From Prevotella sp. (GTDB lineage: Bacteria > Bacteroidota > Bacteroidia > Bacteroidales > Bacteroidaceae): 57,574 bases of DNA. Under the pieces are notes generated by a model, which worked only from the letters and a program-made list of their open reading frames with translations, did not search any database and was not told the DNA's origin. Shown in pieces: positions 41,578 to 52,849 of the stretch; positions within the stretch are counted from its first letter, which is position 1; each line of letters starts with the position of its first letter. The stretch covers positions 65,819 to 123,392 of the forward strand of contig JAFVHN010000036.1 in assembly GCA_017474515.1 (NCBI GenBank). The letters are read 5' to 3'. A program made the position numbers and the translations under genes.

Positions 41578-41937
41578 TTAGAAAAGTGAAAGGGAGAGGT
41601 CGGGCACGATGGTGCTTTCCTTGCCGTCGTCGCCGTTGTCTTCATCGGGGACCTGCAACTGCTGCATCAGCGCGCGCAACTTCGCCGAACGAAGGTTGAG
41701 ACGGTAAACGCCGCGTTTGCCGGTTTTCTCAAACAGCGACGTCTTCTTGCGCGAATTTCTCAACAAGAAAGCCTGCACATAGCGGTGAATCTCTTCGTAT
41801 GACACCGTTTCAAACAGGCTGTTGGAGTCGTTATAGACATGTCGCGACAGTTTCTGAACGCTGAGCCCGCCATTGCCGGCCTCTTTCAGGAACCTGACGA
41901 TTTTCAAATTATAGTCCATCGCGACTTCCGTTATCAT
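41578..41937 (-). CDS. Small HARE-like winged-helix protein
   Basis: 119 residues; a second ATG (MDYNLKIVRF) lies six codons in, at 41919. The core (FLKEAGNGGLSVQKLSRHVYN, SYEEIHRYVQAFLLRNS, FEKTGKRGVYRLN) resembles HARE-HTH-type winged helices, which bind DNA in chromatin and restriction proteins. An acidic Asp/Glu-rich tail follows. The hairpin at 41947-41978 stands just before the start codon. Paired by position with the Lys-rich winged-helix protein. The assignment is by pattern and moderate. Confidence 0.55.
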   Translation of the reverse strand: MITEVAMDYNLKIVRFLKEAGNGGLSVQKLSRHVYNDSNSLFETVSYEEIHRYVQAFLLRNSRKKTSLFEKTGKRGVYRLNLRSAKLRALMQQLQVPDEDNGDDGKESTIVPDLSLSLF

Positions 41938-41946
41938 AAAACCTAA

Positions 41947-41978
41947 AAAGGGCGGTGTGCGTCAGCACCCTGCCCTTT
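41947..41978 (-). terminator. Terminator between the two winged-helix genes
   Basis: AAAGGGCGGTG and CACCCTGCCCTTT form a stem 20 bp past the upstream stop codon; the minus strand continues TTTTTAGGTTTT. It is 9 bp before the HARE-like start, so it could act as an attenuator for that gene. Confidence 0.7.
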
Positions 41979-41998
41979 CTGTTTTTTCTATAAAAGAC

Positions 41999-42295
41999 TT
42001 ATGCCAGGACGATTTTTCCCTCAGCATCCTTAATTTTGCCTTCCTTCAGGAGCCATCCTGCACCGAGGATCACCTCTTCGTTGCTGATGCCGGCGGCCTT
42101 TGCAATCTCGGCCACGGTCATTGCGGTGTTGCCTGCTGCGAGTGCGTTGTAAACGTCACCGGCCTTGAAGCCTGCGTTCTCTGCATTCACTACCAGGGCA
42201 ACCTTCTTTGTAGTTGTCTTCTTCACAGTCTCTTTCTTCTCGGTGGCAGCCTTCTTTGTGGTGGCTGCAGCTTTTGTTGCTTTCTTTTCTGCCAT
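41999..42295 (-). CDS. Lys-rich winged-helix nucleoid-like protein (DUF2582)
   Basis: 98 residues: residues 1-31 are Lys/Ala/Thr-rich (KKATKAAATTKKAATEKK), like the tail of histone H1; residues 33-98 are a winged helix of the DUF2582/PF10771 type (GDVYNALAAGNTAMTVAEIA, KAAGISNEEVILGAGWLLKEG, KIKDAEGKIVL). The basic tail suits non-specific DNA or RNA binding. The promoter TACTTTTG at 42360 leaves a leader of about 60 nt. The terminator after it suggests the HARE-like gene gets only part of the transcription. A role as a nucleoid protein is inference. Confidence 0.75.
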   Translation of the reverse strand: MAEKKATKAAATTKKAATEKKETVKKTTTKKVALVVNAENAGFKAGDVYNALAAGNTAMTVAEIAKAAGISNEEVILGAGWLLKEGKIKDAEGKIVLA

Positions 42296-42359
42296 GATTT
42301 TTTAAAATATTAAATCCTGATTGAATCTTTTTCAACCTTAATGTTGTCAAATGATGGTG

Positions 42360-42367
42360 CAAAAGTA
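42360..42367 (-). promoter_or_regulatory. Promoter -7 box TACTTTTG for the Lys-rich winged-helix gene
   Basis: TACTTTTG on the minus strand, 64 bp before the ATG. Confidence 0.55.
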
Positions 42368-42669
42368 GTCACTTTGTATGAATTATTTACCAAATTGATG
42401 TTGAAAATCTGAAAGTTGCGCCGTTTTCTTGACCTAAGTCAAAGGTAGAGAGTACTTTACCACGTCCAGGCACCGCTATTACCCGAAACCTTTGGAGTAG
42501 GGACGTTTGGGAAGTGAAACATGTAGGATGAATGGTGAAAAAACGGTCGCATTCTTGGCGATAAGTAAAGCCCTAATCAGGGGCGCACGACTATGCCTTC
42601 ACATTGTTGTCTGAACTCCTATACTTCTGAACTTCCGAACTCCCAAAAGCCAGACAAACACGCGACTCA

Positions 42670-42900
42670 TTTTGTCAAGATTTTTCAACGGATTTTTGTT
42701 CTGCCAAGAGGTTTGACCGCAAATTTCGGGGAGAGAATTGGCAGTTTGAGGGGAGAGAATTGGCAAATCTCTCCCCTCAATTTGCAGTCAAACTCCGCTC
42801 GTTTTTAAACCCATTGATTATCAACGAATTACAAAACAGCCCAAATTTTGACATTTTTGTCAAAATAATTTACCAATTTCCACCTATGTTGTTATCCACC
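42670..42900 (+). repeat. Dispersed palindromic intergenic element, copy 4
   Basis: TTTTGTCAAGATTTTTCAA; arm GTTTGACCGCAAATTTCGGG (from 42711); inner GAGAGAATTGGCA units; arm TTTGCAGTCAAAC (to 42793); TTGATTATCAACGAATTAC; then TTTTGTCAAAATAATTTACC, ending near TTATCCACC. It lies in the 861-bp gap between the Lys-rich winged-helix gene and aspS. Confidence 0.85.
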
Positions 42901-42985
42901 TTCCCACCCCAAACTACGGGTTCATCTTTCCGCCTTTATCAGCCAAAAACGTTCCGCAGGTTGTCGGGGTTCAAGGGACGTAAAA

Positions 42986-43027
42986 AAGCGAATGCGGAGT
43001 CTTGATTGCAAGACTCCGCATTCGCTT
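42986..43027 (-). terminator. Terminator downstream of aspS
   Basis: AAGCGAATGCGGAGTCTTG pairs with CAAGACTCCGCATTCGCTT (19 bp) around ATTG; the minus strand continues TTTTTACG. Confidence 0.85.
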
Positions 43028-43097
43028 AATATAGTTGGATTTCCAAGGTGAATTTCCGAACTAAAAAACAAGAAAAAAGTGCTACACTACAGGAAGT

Positions 43098-43123
43098 TCC
43101 GACGCTTGGAAGCGTAGGCTCCT
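43098..43123. repeat. Distant copy of the GACGCTTGGAAGCGTC palindrome
   Basis: TCCGACGCTTGGAAGCGTAG with GCTCCT matches 16653-16678 at 25 of 26 positions. Confidence 0.6.
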
Positions 43124-43156
43124 ATGCGAAAACTCCCCGAGAGTATGGGGAACAAC

Positions 43157-44914
43157 TTATTCCTTCAGGTCGAGTTTCAGCTGCAATTCCTCCAACTGCT
43201 TGGGATCGAGTTCGCCGGGGGCGTCGAGCATGACGTCGCGACCGGAATTGTTCTTCGGGAAGGCAATGCAATCGCGGATGCTGTCGAGGCCTGCCATGAT
43301 GCTGACGAAGCGGTCAAGGCCGAAGGCCAGTCCGGCATGTGGCGGCGCACCGTATTTGAAGGCATTGATGAGGAAGCCGAACTGGGCCATGGCGCGTTCC
43401 GGCGTAAAGCCCAGGATGTCGAACATCTTGGCCTGCAGCTGCCCGTCATGTATTCTGAGCGACCCGCCGCCCAGTTCCACGCCGTTGCACACGAAATCGT
43501 AAGCCTTGGCGCGCACCCGTTCGGGATGGTTGTCGAGCAACGGAATGTCATCGGGATTGGGCATGGTGAAGGGATGGTGTGTGGCCATGAGTCGCTGCTC
43601 CTCGTCGCTCCACTCAAAGAGCGGGAAGTCAACAATCCACAGGCACTCAAAGCGGTTCTTGTCCCTCAGTCCGAGCCGCTCGCCCATCTCCAGGCGCAGG
43701 GCGCAGAGCTGCACGCGCGTCTTGTTGGGCTGGTCGCCGCTGAGAATGAGCACCAGGTCGCCGTCCTTGGCCTGCATCTTCTCCTTCAGCTCGGCCCAGG
43801 TGTCGGGGGTATAGAACTTATCTACAGAGCTTTTCACCGTGCCGTCTTCGTTGAACTTCACATAGACGAGGCCCTTGGCACCCACCTGCTGGCTCTTCAC
43901 GAAGTCGGTGAGCTGGTCGAGCTGCTTGCGCGTATAGTTGGCGCAGCCCGGCACGCAGATGCCGCCGATGTAGGCCGCATTGTCGAACACGGCGAAGGTG
44001 CCCTTCTTCAGCACGTCCATCAGTTCCACGAACTCCATGCCGAAGCGCAGGTCGGGCTTGTCGCTGCCATACTTCTGCATGGCCTCGTGCCACGTCATCT
44101 TGCGCAGCTGAGCAGGCAATTCAATGCCACGCACCTCCTTGAACAAGTGGCGCGCCATGTCCTCAAAGAGGTCGGTGACGTCGTCCTGGTCAACAAACGA
44201 CATTTCGCAGTCTATCTGCGTGAACTCCGGCTGGCGGTCGGCGCGGAGGTCCTCGTCGCGGAAGCATTTGGCAATCTGGAAATAGCGGTCGAAACCGCTC
44301 ACCATGAGCAGCTGTTTCAGCGTCTGGGGGCTTTGCGGCAGGGCATAGAACTGTCCGGGGTTCATGCGCGAGGGCACCACGAAGTCGCGGGCACCCTCGG
44401 GCGTGGAGCCGATGAGCACGGGCGTTTCCACCTCGATGAAGTCGCGGGCGTCGAGGAAATTCCTCACCAGGATGGTCATCCTATGGCGCAACTCCAGGTT
44501 TTTCCTTACGGCCGTGCGGCGCAGGTCCAGATAGCGGTATTTCATGCGGAGGTCGTCGCCGCCGTCGGTCTTGTCCTCAATGGTGAACGGGGGCGTGAGG
44601 CTCTCGCTGAGAATGTTCAGCTCGCGGGCCATAATTTCGATGTCGCCGGTGGGCATCTTGGGGTTCTTGGCCGAGCGCTCCTCAACCACGCCTTTCACCT
44701 GCACGCAGAACTCACGCCCCAGTTTGTTGGCGCGTGCGCACAGGGCGGCGTCCTGGCTCTCGTCAAACACCACCTGCGTCAGTCCATAGCGGTCGCGCAA
44801 GTCCATGAAGGTCATGCCGCCCATCTTTCGTGTTCTCTGCACCCATCCGGCCAAGGTCACTTCCTTGCCGGCATCCAGAAGCCGTAGCTCCCCACAAGTA
44901 TTCGTTCTATACAT
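43157..44914 (-). CDS. aspS: Aspartate-tRNA ligase
   Basis: 585 residues, the bacterial-type length. The anticodon-binding OB domain ([20 protein letters not shown]) comes first. Class II motif 2 follows ([20 protein letters not shown]), then the bacterial GAD insertion domain (about 290-410) and motif 3 ([15 protein letters not shown]). It charges tRNA-Asp; whether it is discriminating cannot be read safely from motifs alone. It is transcribed divergently from pyrG; the two TAnnTTTG promoters face away from each other within a 162-bp gap. Confidence 0.97.
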   Translation of the reverse strand: MYRTNTCGELRLLDAGKEVTLAGWVQRTRKMGGMTFMDLRDRYGLTQVVFDESQDAALCARANKLGREFCVQVKGVVEERSAKNPKMPTGDIEIMARELNILSESLTPPFTIEDKTDGGDDLRMKYRYLDLRRTAVRKNLELRHRMTILVRNFLDARDFIEVETPVLIGSTPEGARDFVVPSRMNPGQFYALPQSPQTLKQLLMVSGFDRYFQIAKCFRDEDLRADRQPEFTQIDCEMSFVDQDDVTDLFEDMARHLFKEVRGIELPAQLRKMTWHEAMQKYGSDKPDLRFGMEFVELMDVLKKGTFAVFDNAAYIGGICVPGCANYTRKQLDQLTDFVKSQQVGAKGLVYVKFNEDGTVKSSVDKFYTPDTWAELKEKMQAKDGDLVLILSGDQPNKTRVQLCALRLEMGERLGLRDKNRFECLWIVDFPLFEWSDEEQRLMATHHPFTMPNPDDIPLLDNHPERVRAKAYDFVCNGVELGGGSLRIHDGQLQAKMFDILGFTPERAMAQFGFLINAFKYGAPPHAGLAFGLDRFVSIMAGLDSIRDCIAFPKNNSGRDVMLDAPGELDPKQLEELQLKLDLKE

Positions 44915-44945
44915 CGTTGTTTGCTTTTAGATTGTTTTGATGGTG

Positions 44946-44953
44946 CAAAGGTA
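44946..44953 (-). promoter_or_regulatory. Promoter -7 box TACCTTTG for aspS
   Basis: TACCTTTGC on the minus strand, 31 bp before the aspS ATG, facing away from the pyrG promoter about 75 bp off. Confidence 0.65.
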
Positions 44954-45026
44954 CGAAAAATAAGGTAAAAGAGAAAAGTGAAAAGTGAAAAATTGTTTTT
45001 CTTTTCTCTTTTACCTTATTTATTTG

Positions 45027-45034
45027 TACCTTTG
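45027..45034 (+). promoter_or_regulatory. Promoter -7 box TACCTTTG for pyrG
   Basis: TACCTTTGC on the plus strand, 42 bp before the GTG start of pyrG. Confidence 0.65.
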
Positions 45035-45064
45035 CAAAATATTTTGGAATAGGAAATCAGTTAA

Positions 45065-46684
<1,620 letters not shown>

Positions 46685-46732
46685 ACACCCGCAACTTAAC
46701 ATCACCTACCATATTATTGACATCAGAAGAAA

Positions 46733-48640
46733 ATGGACAAAAATACAACAACTGCACTCATCCTGTTTGCCCTCGTACTGATAGGCTTTAACTGGTTCAA
46801 CCAGCCCTCGAAGGAGGAGATAGAGCAAATGCGCCAACAGGACAGCATAGCGCAAGTGGAGAAGCTGAAGGCCGAGCAACAGGCCCAGGAGGCAAAGAAG
46901 AATGCGCAGAAACAGGCCGAAGAGGCCCGCAAGGCCGCTGCCGCCGACACCACGGCGGCTTTCCACACGGCACTGGCGGGAACAGCCAGCGACATCGTGC
47001 TGAAGAACGAAAAATTGGAGCTCACCCTCTCCACCAAGGGGGCCACCGTGACCAAGGCCGTGGTGAAAGGCTTTAAAGACCGTGAGGAAAACACCGACGT
47101 GACATTGTTTGACGAGAAAGACCAGCAGCTGAAATTCATGCTCGCCGGCAAGGACATCAACATCATCACTTCCGACCTTTTCTTCAACGCCGAAGACGTG
47201 AGCGACTCTACCGTCACCTTCACGGCAGAGGCCAGCCAGGGAAAAGTATTGAAAATGACCTACAAGCTGGGGCCCGACTACATGCTTCACGCCAGCCTGA
47301 GGGCCGAAGGCATGAGCGGAATGTTTGCACCCAACTACCACGAAATGGACATTGAGTGGAGCGAACGCTGCCGCCAGCAGGAGAAAGGCTTCACGTTTGA
47401 AAACCAGCGGTCGGCACTGACCTACCACTTCACCGACGGAGGCACCGACTACCTGAACGAGACCAAGGAGCACGTTGACAAGGCCATCGACGAGAGCATA
47501 GACTGGGTGGCCTTCAAAAACCAGTATTTCTCGGCAGTGATGATTTCGCGCAACAACTTCCAGCAGAACGCGCTGATGACGTCGGTGCCGCAGAAGAAGG
47601 AAACCCACTACTTGAAACAGTACGGCGCAAGGCTCAAGACGGCCTTCGACCCCAAGGGGGAGCAGTCGTCGGACTTTGAATTCTACTTCGGCCCCAACGA
47701 CTTCCGTCTGCTACAGGATGTGGAGAAGCAAAGCACCTTCGGAAAAGACCTCGAAATGGAAAGGCTCGTCTATCTGGGATGGCCGCTCATCAGGTATATT
47801 AACCGGTGGTTCACGCTCTATGTGTTCGACTGGCTTACAAAGCTTGGCCTCAACATGGGCATTGTGCTCATTCTGATTACGTTGCTGCTCAAGGCCATCA
47901 CCTTCCCCATGGTGAAAAAGAGCTACATGAGCTCGGCCAAGATGCGCGTGCTGAAGCCGAAATTGGAAGAGGCCACAAAGCAATACAACAAGCCCGAAGA
48001 CCAGATGCAGAAACAGCAGGCCATGATGGCGGAATACTCAAAATACGGCGTGTCGCCGCTCAGCGGATGCCTGCCCATGCTCATTCAGATGCCCATCTGG
48101 ATTGCCATGTTCAACTATGTTCCCAACGCCATCCAACTGCGCGGCGAGAGTTTCCTGTGGATGAAAGACTTGTCAACCTTCGACCCCATCCTGCAATGGA
48201 CAAAGGACATCTGGCTCATCGGCGACCACCTCTCGCTGACCTGCGTGCTCTTCTGCGTGGCCAACGTGCTCTACTCGTGGCTCACCATGAGACAGCAGAA
48301 AGACCAGATGGTGGGGCAGCAGGCCGAGCAGATGAAGATGATGCAATACATGATGTTCCTCATGCCCGTCATGTTCTTCTTCATCTTCAACGACTATTCG
48401 TCGGGACTGAACTTCTATTACTTCATTTCCCTCTTTTTCTCGGCAGCCATCATGTGGACCTTGCGCAAAACCACCAACGACGAGAAGCTGCTGGCCATTC
48501 TGGAGGCACGCTACAAGAAAAACCAGGCCAACCCGCAGAGAAAAACCGGAGGACTGGCTGCCAGAATGGAAGCCCTGCAGAAACGCGCCGAGCAGTTGCA
48601 GAAGGAAAAGGAAGAACGCGAGAGAATGAAAGGAAAATGA
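46733..48640 (+). CDS. yidC: Membrane protein insertase
   Basis: 635 residues, the long YidC form. N-terminal helix (TTALILFALVLIGFNWF) and a coiled, Gln/Ala/Lys-rich linker, then the periplasmic P1 beta-sandwich (about 85-345), and the 60-kDa insertase core with five helices (LGLNMGIVLILITLLLKAI, MPIWIAMFNYVPNAI and others). The tail is basic (KRAEQLQKEKEERERMKGK), as in species that dock ribosomes on YidC. It inserts and folds inner-membrane proteins with or without SecYEG. The 24-bp gap to the next gene suggests cotranscription. Confidence 0.96.
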   Translation: MDKNTTTALILFALVLIGFNWFNQPSKEEIEQMRQQDSIAQVEKLKAEQQAQEAKKNAQKQAEEARKAAAADTTAAFHTALAGTASDIVLKNEKLELTLSTKGATVTKAVVKGFKDREENTDVTLFDEKDQQLKFMLAGKDINIITSDLFFNAEDVSDSTVTFTAEASQGKVLKMTYKLGPDYMLHASLRAEGMSGMFAPNYHEMDIEWSERCRQQEKGFTFENQRSALTYHFTDGGTDYLNETKEHVDKAIDESIDWVAFKNQYFSAVMISRNNFQQNALMTSVPQKKETHYLKQYGARLKTAFDPKGEQSSDFEFYFGPNDFRLLQDVEKQSTFGKDLEMERLVYLGWPLIRYINRWFTLYVFDWLTKLGLNMGIVLILITLLLKAITFPMVKKSYMSSAKMRVLKPKLEEATKQYNKPEDQMQKQQAMMAEYSKYGVSPLSGCLPMLIQMPIWIAMFNYVPNAIQLRGESFLWMKDLSTFDPILQWTKDIWLIGDHLSLTCVLFCVANVLYSWLTMRQQKDQMVGQQAEQMKMMQYMMFLMPVMFFFIFNDYSSGLNFYYFISLFFSAAIMWTLRKTTNDEKLLAILEARYKKNQANPQRKTGGLAARMEALQKRAEQLQKEKEERERMKGK

Positions 48641-48664
48641 CATCACGAAGAAAGTAATATCAGT

Positions 48665-50842
48665 ATGAAAAAACAAATCGTCATGGCCGCTGCCATGCTG
48701 ATGCTGGCATGCGCACCCATACAGGCACAACAGAACATGCAACAGACCATAGGAAAGAACGACATCAAGCTGAAAAGCGACCTGATGACTCCTGAAGCCC
48801 TGTGGGCAATGGGAAGAATAGGTGCCTACGCCCCGTCGCCCGACGGAAAGCTGATTGCCGTACAGGTGGGCTACTACAGCGTGGCAGCCAACAAAAGCCA
48901 TCATGTGCTCTACATGATGAATGCCGACGGAACGGGCCAGCAGCTGCTCACGAAAAGTGACAAAAACGAAACCGACCCCGCATGGACCAACGACGGCAGG
49001 CTGGCCTTCCTCACCGAAGGGGAAATATGGACCATGAAAGCCGACGGCTCTGAACGGCAGCAGCTGTCGCGCACAGAAGGCTCCGTGGAGGGCTTCAAGT
49101 TCTCGCCCGACGGACAAAAGGTGGTCATCATCAAAAGCATTCCCTACCACGGAAGCATTGAGAAAAACCCCGACGACCTGCCAAAAGCCACCGGAAGAAT
49201 TGTCAACGACCTGATGTACCGCCACTGGGACCACTACGTGGAAAGCATTCAGCACCCCTTCGTGGCTGATGTCACCCCCAACGGCATCACCGAGGGCATG
49301 GACATCCTCGACGGCGAGCCTTACGAATGTCCCATGGAGCCCTTTGGAGGCATCGAGCAGATTGACTGGAGCACTGACTCCAAGTGCATCGCCTATACCT
49401 GCCGTAAGAAGACCGGACTGGAGTATTCCATCTCCACCGACTCCGACATATATCTTTATAATATAGGTTCGCGTACAACTATCAATTTATGCAAACCGGC
49501 CAACTACGTTGAGCCAAAGATAGAGCCCACGAAGACCATGAAGAGGCAGAGCGTGAACGCCCCCGAAAACCTTGTGAACAATCCCGGCTACGACCAGAAC
49601 CCGAAGTTCTCGCCCGACGGAAAATATGTGGCATGGATTTCCATGGCACGCAACGGCTATGAGAGCGACCGCCAGCGACTCTGCATCTACGACCTGGCCT
49701 CCGGCGAGAAACGCTACGTCACCGAGGAGTTCGACTCAAACGTCGATGACTTCGTATGGAGCGACAACAAGGATGCCATGATATACTTCATCGGCGTATG
49801 GCATGCCACCGAGAACCTCTATTCCATCAACGCCAAGGGAGAGTTGAAACAGCTCACCGACGACTGGGCCGACTTCGGCTCACTGCAGATGCTCAACAAC
49901 CGGAAGCAGATTGTGGCCGAAAGACACAGTTTCAGGGAGCCGGCCGACCTCTACGTCATCACTCCCGACTCGAAAAAGCCCGCCAAGACCACAGTGAAGC
50001 AAATCACCCAGGAAAACCGCCACATCCTCTCGCAGCTGGCCTCCCCACGCATTCAGCAGCGATGGGTGACTACCACCGACGGCAAGAACATGCTTTACTG
50101 GATTATACTGCCGCCCCATTTCGACGAAAACAAGAAATACCCCACCCTGCTTTTCTGTGAGGGAGGACCGCAAAGCCCCGTCAGCCAGTTCTGGAGCTAC
50201 AGATGGAACTTCATGATCATGGCCGCGCAGGGATATATCGTCATTGCACCCAACCGCCACGGACTGCCGGGCTTCGGCTCGGAATGGTGCGAGGAAATCT
50301 CGGGCGACTGGACGGGACAATGTATGGACGACTACCTGACCGCCATCGACGATGCCGTGGCCACACTGCCATACGTTGACGGCGACCGCCTCGGGGCCGT
50401 GGGAGCCTCTTTCGGAGGTTTTTCGGTCTATTACCTTGCCGGACACCACAACAAGCGCTTCAAGTGCTTCATAGCCCACGACGGTGCCTTCAACCTGGAA
50501 GCCATGTACACAGAGACTGAGGAAAACTGGTTCTCCAACTGGGAATACGACGATGCCTACTGGAACAAAGACCGCACGGCCAATGCCGACAAGACCTACC
50601 GTAACTCGCCGCACCTGTTTGTGGACAAATGGGACACACCCATCCTCTGCATCCACGGCGAGAAAGACTACCGCATCAACGCCACCCAGGGCATGAGCGC
50701 CTTCAATGCCGCCAAGATGAAAGGCATTGAAGCCCAGCTGCTCATCTTCCCCGACGAAAACCACTGGGTACTGAAGCCCCAGAACGGCATTCTCTGGCAG
50801 CGCACCTTCTTCAACTGGCTCGACAGATGGCTGAAGCCGTAG
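48665..50842 (+). CDS. DPP5-like S9 prolyl-oligopeptidase family peptidase
   Basis: 725 residues with a signal peptide (about 1-21, ending IQAQ). The N-terminal two thirds form a beta-propeller with repeated SPDGK-type blades (APSPDGKLIAVQVG, WTNDGRLAFLTEG, FSPDGKYVAWISM). The C-terminal alpha/beta hydrolase has Ser582 (VGASFGG), Asp668 (GEKDYRIN) and His700 (ENHWVLKPQ) as the catalytic triad. It is closest in layout to dipeptidyl peptidase 5, which trims dipeptides from peptide N-termini in the periplasm of Porphyromonas and relatives. It precedes an MFSD1-like transporter by 56 bp, suggesting joint peptide use. Confidence 0.92.
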   Translation: MKKQIVMAAAMLMLACAPIQAQQNMQQTIGKNDIKLKSDLMTPEALWAMGRIGAYAPSPDGKLIAVQVGYYSVAANKSHHVLYMMNADGTGQQLLTKSDKNETDPAWTNDGRLAFLTEGEIWTMKADGSERQQLSRTEGSVEGFKFSPDGQKVVIIKSIPYHGSIEKNPDDLPKATGRIVNDLMYRHWDHYVESIQHPFVADVTPNGITEGMDILDGEPYECPMEPFGGIEQIDWSTDSKCIAYTCRKKTGLEYSISTDSDIYLYNIGSRTTINLCKPANYVEPKIEPTKTMKRQSVNAPENLVNNPGYDQNPKFSPDGKYVAWISMARNGYESDRQRLCIYDLASGEKRYVTEEFDSNVDDFVWSDNKDAMIYFIGVWHATENLYSINAKGELKQLTDDWADFGSLQMLNNRKQIVAERHSFREPADLYVITPDSKKPAKTTVKQITQENRHILSQLASPRIQQRWVTTTDGKNMLYWIILPPHFDENKKYPTLLFCEGGPQSPVSQFWSYRWNFMIMAAQGYIVIAPNRHGLPGFGSEWCEEISGDWTGQCMDDYLTAIDDAVATLPYVDGDRLGAVGASFGGFSVYYLAGHHNKRFKCFIAHDGAFNLEAMYTETEENWFSNWEYDDAYWNKDRTANADKTYRNSPHLFVDKWDTPILCIHGEKDYRINATQGMSAFNAAKMKGIEAQLLIFPDENHWVLKPQNGILWQRTFFNWLDRWLKP

Positions 50843-50898
50843 GCCTTTTTTTCACCCCCAACCCTGTCAAGGAAAAATCATAAAATCAACAATAACAC

Positions 50899-52620
50899 AT
50901 GACACAAGCAATCCAAAAGACATTGCGCGACTCCGCCGCCATGCGGTGGACCGCCCTGCTGCTGCTGGCCCTGGCCATGTTCTGCAGCTACATCTTCATG
51001 GACATTCTCTCCCCCATCAAGGACCTCATGCAGTCCACCAGGGGATGGGACTCCACTGCCTTCGGCACCATGCAAGGCTCCGAGGTGTTCCTCAACGTGT
51101 TTGTCTTCTTCCTCATCTTTGCAGGCATCATTCTCGACAAGATGGGCGTGCGCTTCACCGCCCTCCTCTCTGGCGCAGTGATGCTCATAGGTGCCGTTAT
51201 TAAATGGTATGCCGTGAGCGAGGCCTTTATGGGCAGCGGGCTGGAAGCCTGGTTCACCAACAACCTCAACTACATTCCCGGGTTCGACGAACTGGGCGTG
51301 TCGCCGTTCTACGAGGGCATGCCCGCCTCGGCAAAGTTTGCAGCCTGCGGATTCATGATTTTCGGCTGCGGATGCGAAATGGCTGGCATCACCGTGAGCC
51401 GCGGTATCGTGAAATGGTTCAAGGGCCGCGAAATGGCACTCGCCATGGGTTCCGAAATGGCACTCGCCCGCCTCGGCGTGGCCACCTGCATGATTTTCTC
51501 GCCCTTCTTCGCACGACTGGGTGGAAACGTCAGCGTGTCGCGTGCCGTCGCCTTCGGTGTGGTGCTCATGTGCATTGCCCTCATCATGTTCGTGGTCTAT
51601 TTCTTCATGGACAAAAAACTCGACGCCCAGACCGGCGAGGCTGAGGAAAAAGACGACCCGTTCAAGGTTTCCGACATCGGCAAGATTCTCAGCGACAGCG
51701 GTTTCTGGCTCGTTGCCCTGCTGTGCGTGCTCTACTATTCGGCCATCTTCCCCTTCCAGAAGTACGCCGTCAACATGCTACAGTGCAACCTTACGCTCAC
51801 ACCTCCGGCCGCTGACTCCTTCTGGGCCGGCAGTTCGGTGACCATAGTGCAGTATATTATCATGCTGGTGGTGGCTGCCGCAGGTTTTGCCAGCAACTTC
51901 CAGAAAAAAGCCAATGCCAAATACTGCCTGCTGGGAATCTCCATCATTGCACTTGTCATTTACTGCTACATGGGCTTCATGCGGCAGTCGGCCGAAAGCA
52001 TCTTCGCCGTATTCCCCCTGCTTGCAGTGCTCATCACGCCCATCCTCGGCAGCTATGTTGACCATAAGGGCAAAGCAGCCTCCATGCTCGTGCTGGGCTC
52101 GCTGCTCCTCATTGCCTGCCACCTGACCTTCGCCTTCATCCTGCCCGCCTTCAAGGGCAATGCCGTGGGCGGAGTCGCCATCGCCTACATCACCATCCTG
52201 GTGCTCGGCGCATCGTTCTCGCTCGTCCCTGCCTCGCTCTGGCCCAGCGTGCCCAAGCTGGTGGAGCAGAAGACCATCGGGTCGGCCTACGCCCTCATCT
52301 TCTGGATTCAGAACATCGGACTGTGGCTCTTCCCACTGCTCATCGGCAAGGTGCTCGACAAGACCAACCCCGAATTGGTGGCAAAGGTGAATGCCGTGAA
52401 GGAGTCCACCAAGACGGCCGTGGACGCAGGCACCATGACCGTTGAAGAGGCACAGGCACAGGTGACGGCCATCTCAGAGCAGGTGGCGGTGTCGTTCGAC
52501 TACACCTGGCCGCTGGTCATGCTGGCAAGCCTCGGTGTGGCAGCACTCATCCTCGGGCTTATCCTCAAGGTGGTGGACCGCAAGAAAGGCCTCGGACTGG
52601 AACTGCCCAACATCAAGTAA
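50899..52620 (+). CDS. MFS transporter, MFSD1-like
   Basis: 573 residues with twelve hydrophobic helices in two halves joined by a charged loop (KKLDAQTGEAEEKDDPFKV). Signatures resemble the MFSD1 branch, whose animal member exports dipeptides from lysosomes: CSYIFMDILSPIKDLMQS in helix 1, GITVSRGIVKWFKGREMALAMG after helix 5, and SLVPASLWPSVPKLV near helix 10. A long insert (about 490-530, KVNAVKESTKTAVDAGTM) precedes the last helix. It lies directly after the DPP5-like peptidase, so dipeptide uptake is an attractive guess; the substrate is not proven. Confidence 0.88.
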   Translation: MTQAIQKTLRDSAAMRWTALLLLALAMFCSYIFMDILSPIKDLMQSTRGWDSTAFGTMQGSEVFLNVFVFFLIFAGIILDKMGVRFTALLSGAVMLIGAVIKWYAVSEAFMGSGLEAWFTNNLNYIPGFDELGVSPFYEGMPASAKFAACGFMIFGCGCEMAGITVSRGIVKWFKGREMALAMGSEMALARLGVATCMIFSPFFARLGGNVSVSRAVAFGVVLMCIALIMFVVYFFMDKKLDAQTGEAEEKDDPFKVSDIGKILSDSGFWLVALLCVLYYSAIFPFQKYAVNMLQCNLTLTPPAADSFWAGSSVTIVQYIIMLVVAAAGFASNFQKKANAKYCLLGISIIALVIYCYMGFMRQSAESIFAVFPLLAVLITPILGSYVDHKGKAASMLVLGSLLLIACHLTFAFILPAFKGNAVGGVAIAYITILVLGASFSLVPASLWPSVPKLVEQKTIGSAYALIFWIQNIGLWLFPLLIGKVLDKTNPELVAKVNAVKESTKTAVDAGTMTVEEAQAQVTAISEQVAVSFDYTWPLVMLASLGVAALILGLILKVVDRKKGLGLELPNIK

Positions 52621-52654
52621 ACACACACGCCGGCACGCCTATGGCCCACCCCCA

Positions 52655-52800
52655 GCCCCTAATGGCCCCCCTTGGGGGGAAGATGTAGGCGGTTTCCTCT
52701 CCCCTCCTACGGGAGGGGCGGGGGTGGACCCCTCCCCCCCCTTGGGGGGATTAGAGGGGGCTACTTATTCTTCACTCTTCACTTTTCACTCTTCACTTAA
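52655..52800. repeat. C/G-run palindromes and low-complexity repeat
   Basis: CCCCCCTTGGGGGGAAGATG, CTCCCCTCCTACGGGAGGGG, CCCCCCCTTGGGGGGATTAG, then TTCACTCTTCACTTTTCAC. The G/C motif matches 29120-29175. It could stop transcription from the MFS gene but has no clean U-run. Confidence 0.55.
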
Positions 52801-52849
52801 AAGAGTCTACTCTATTTATATCAATCAACCATATTAAAAAGAAAGAAAA

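Noticed and set aside
43124-44887. 587-codon open frame antisense to aspS, and other long antisense frames (for example 32073-33554, 45710-46705, 18665-20032)
   Set aside because: They lie opposite clearly recognised genes, have no signal of a real protein family and arise from the codon bias of the sense strand.
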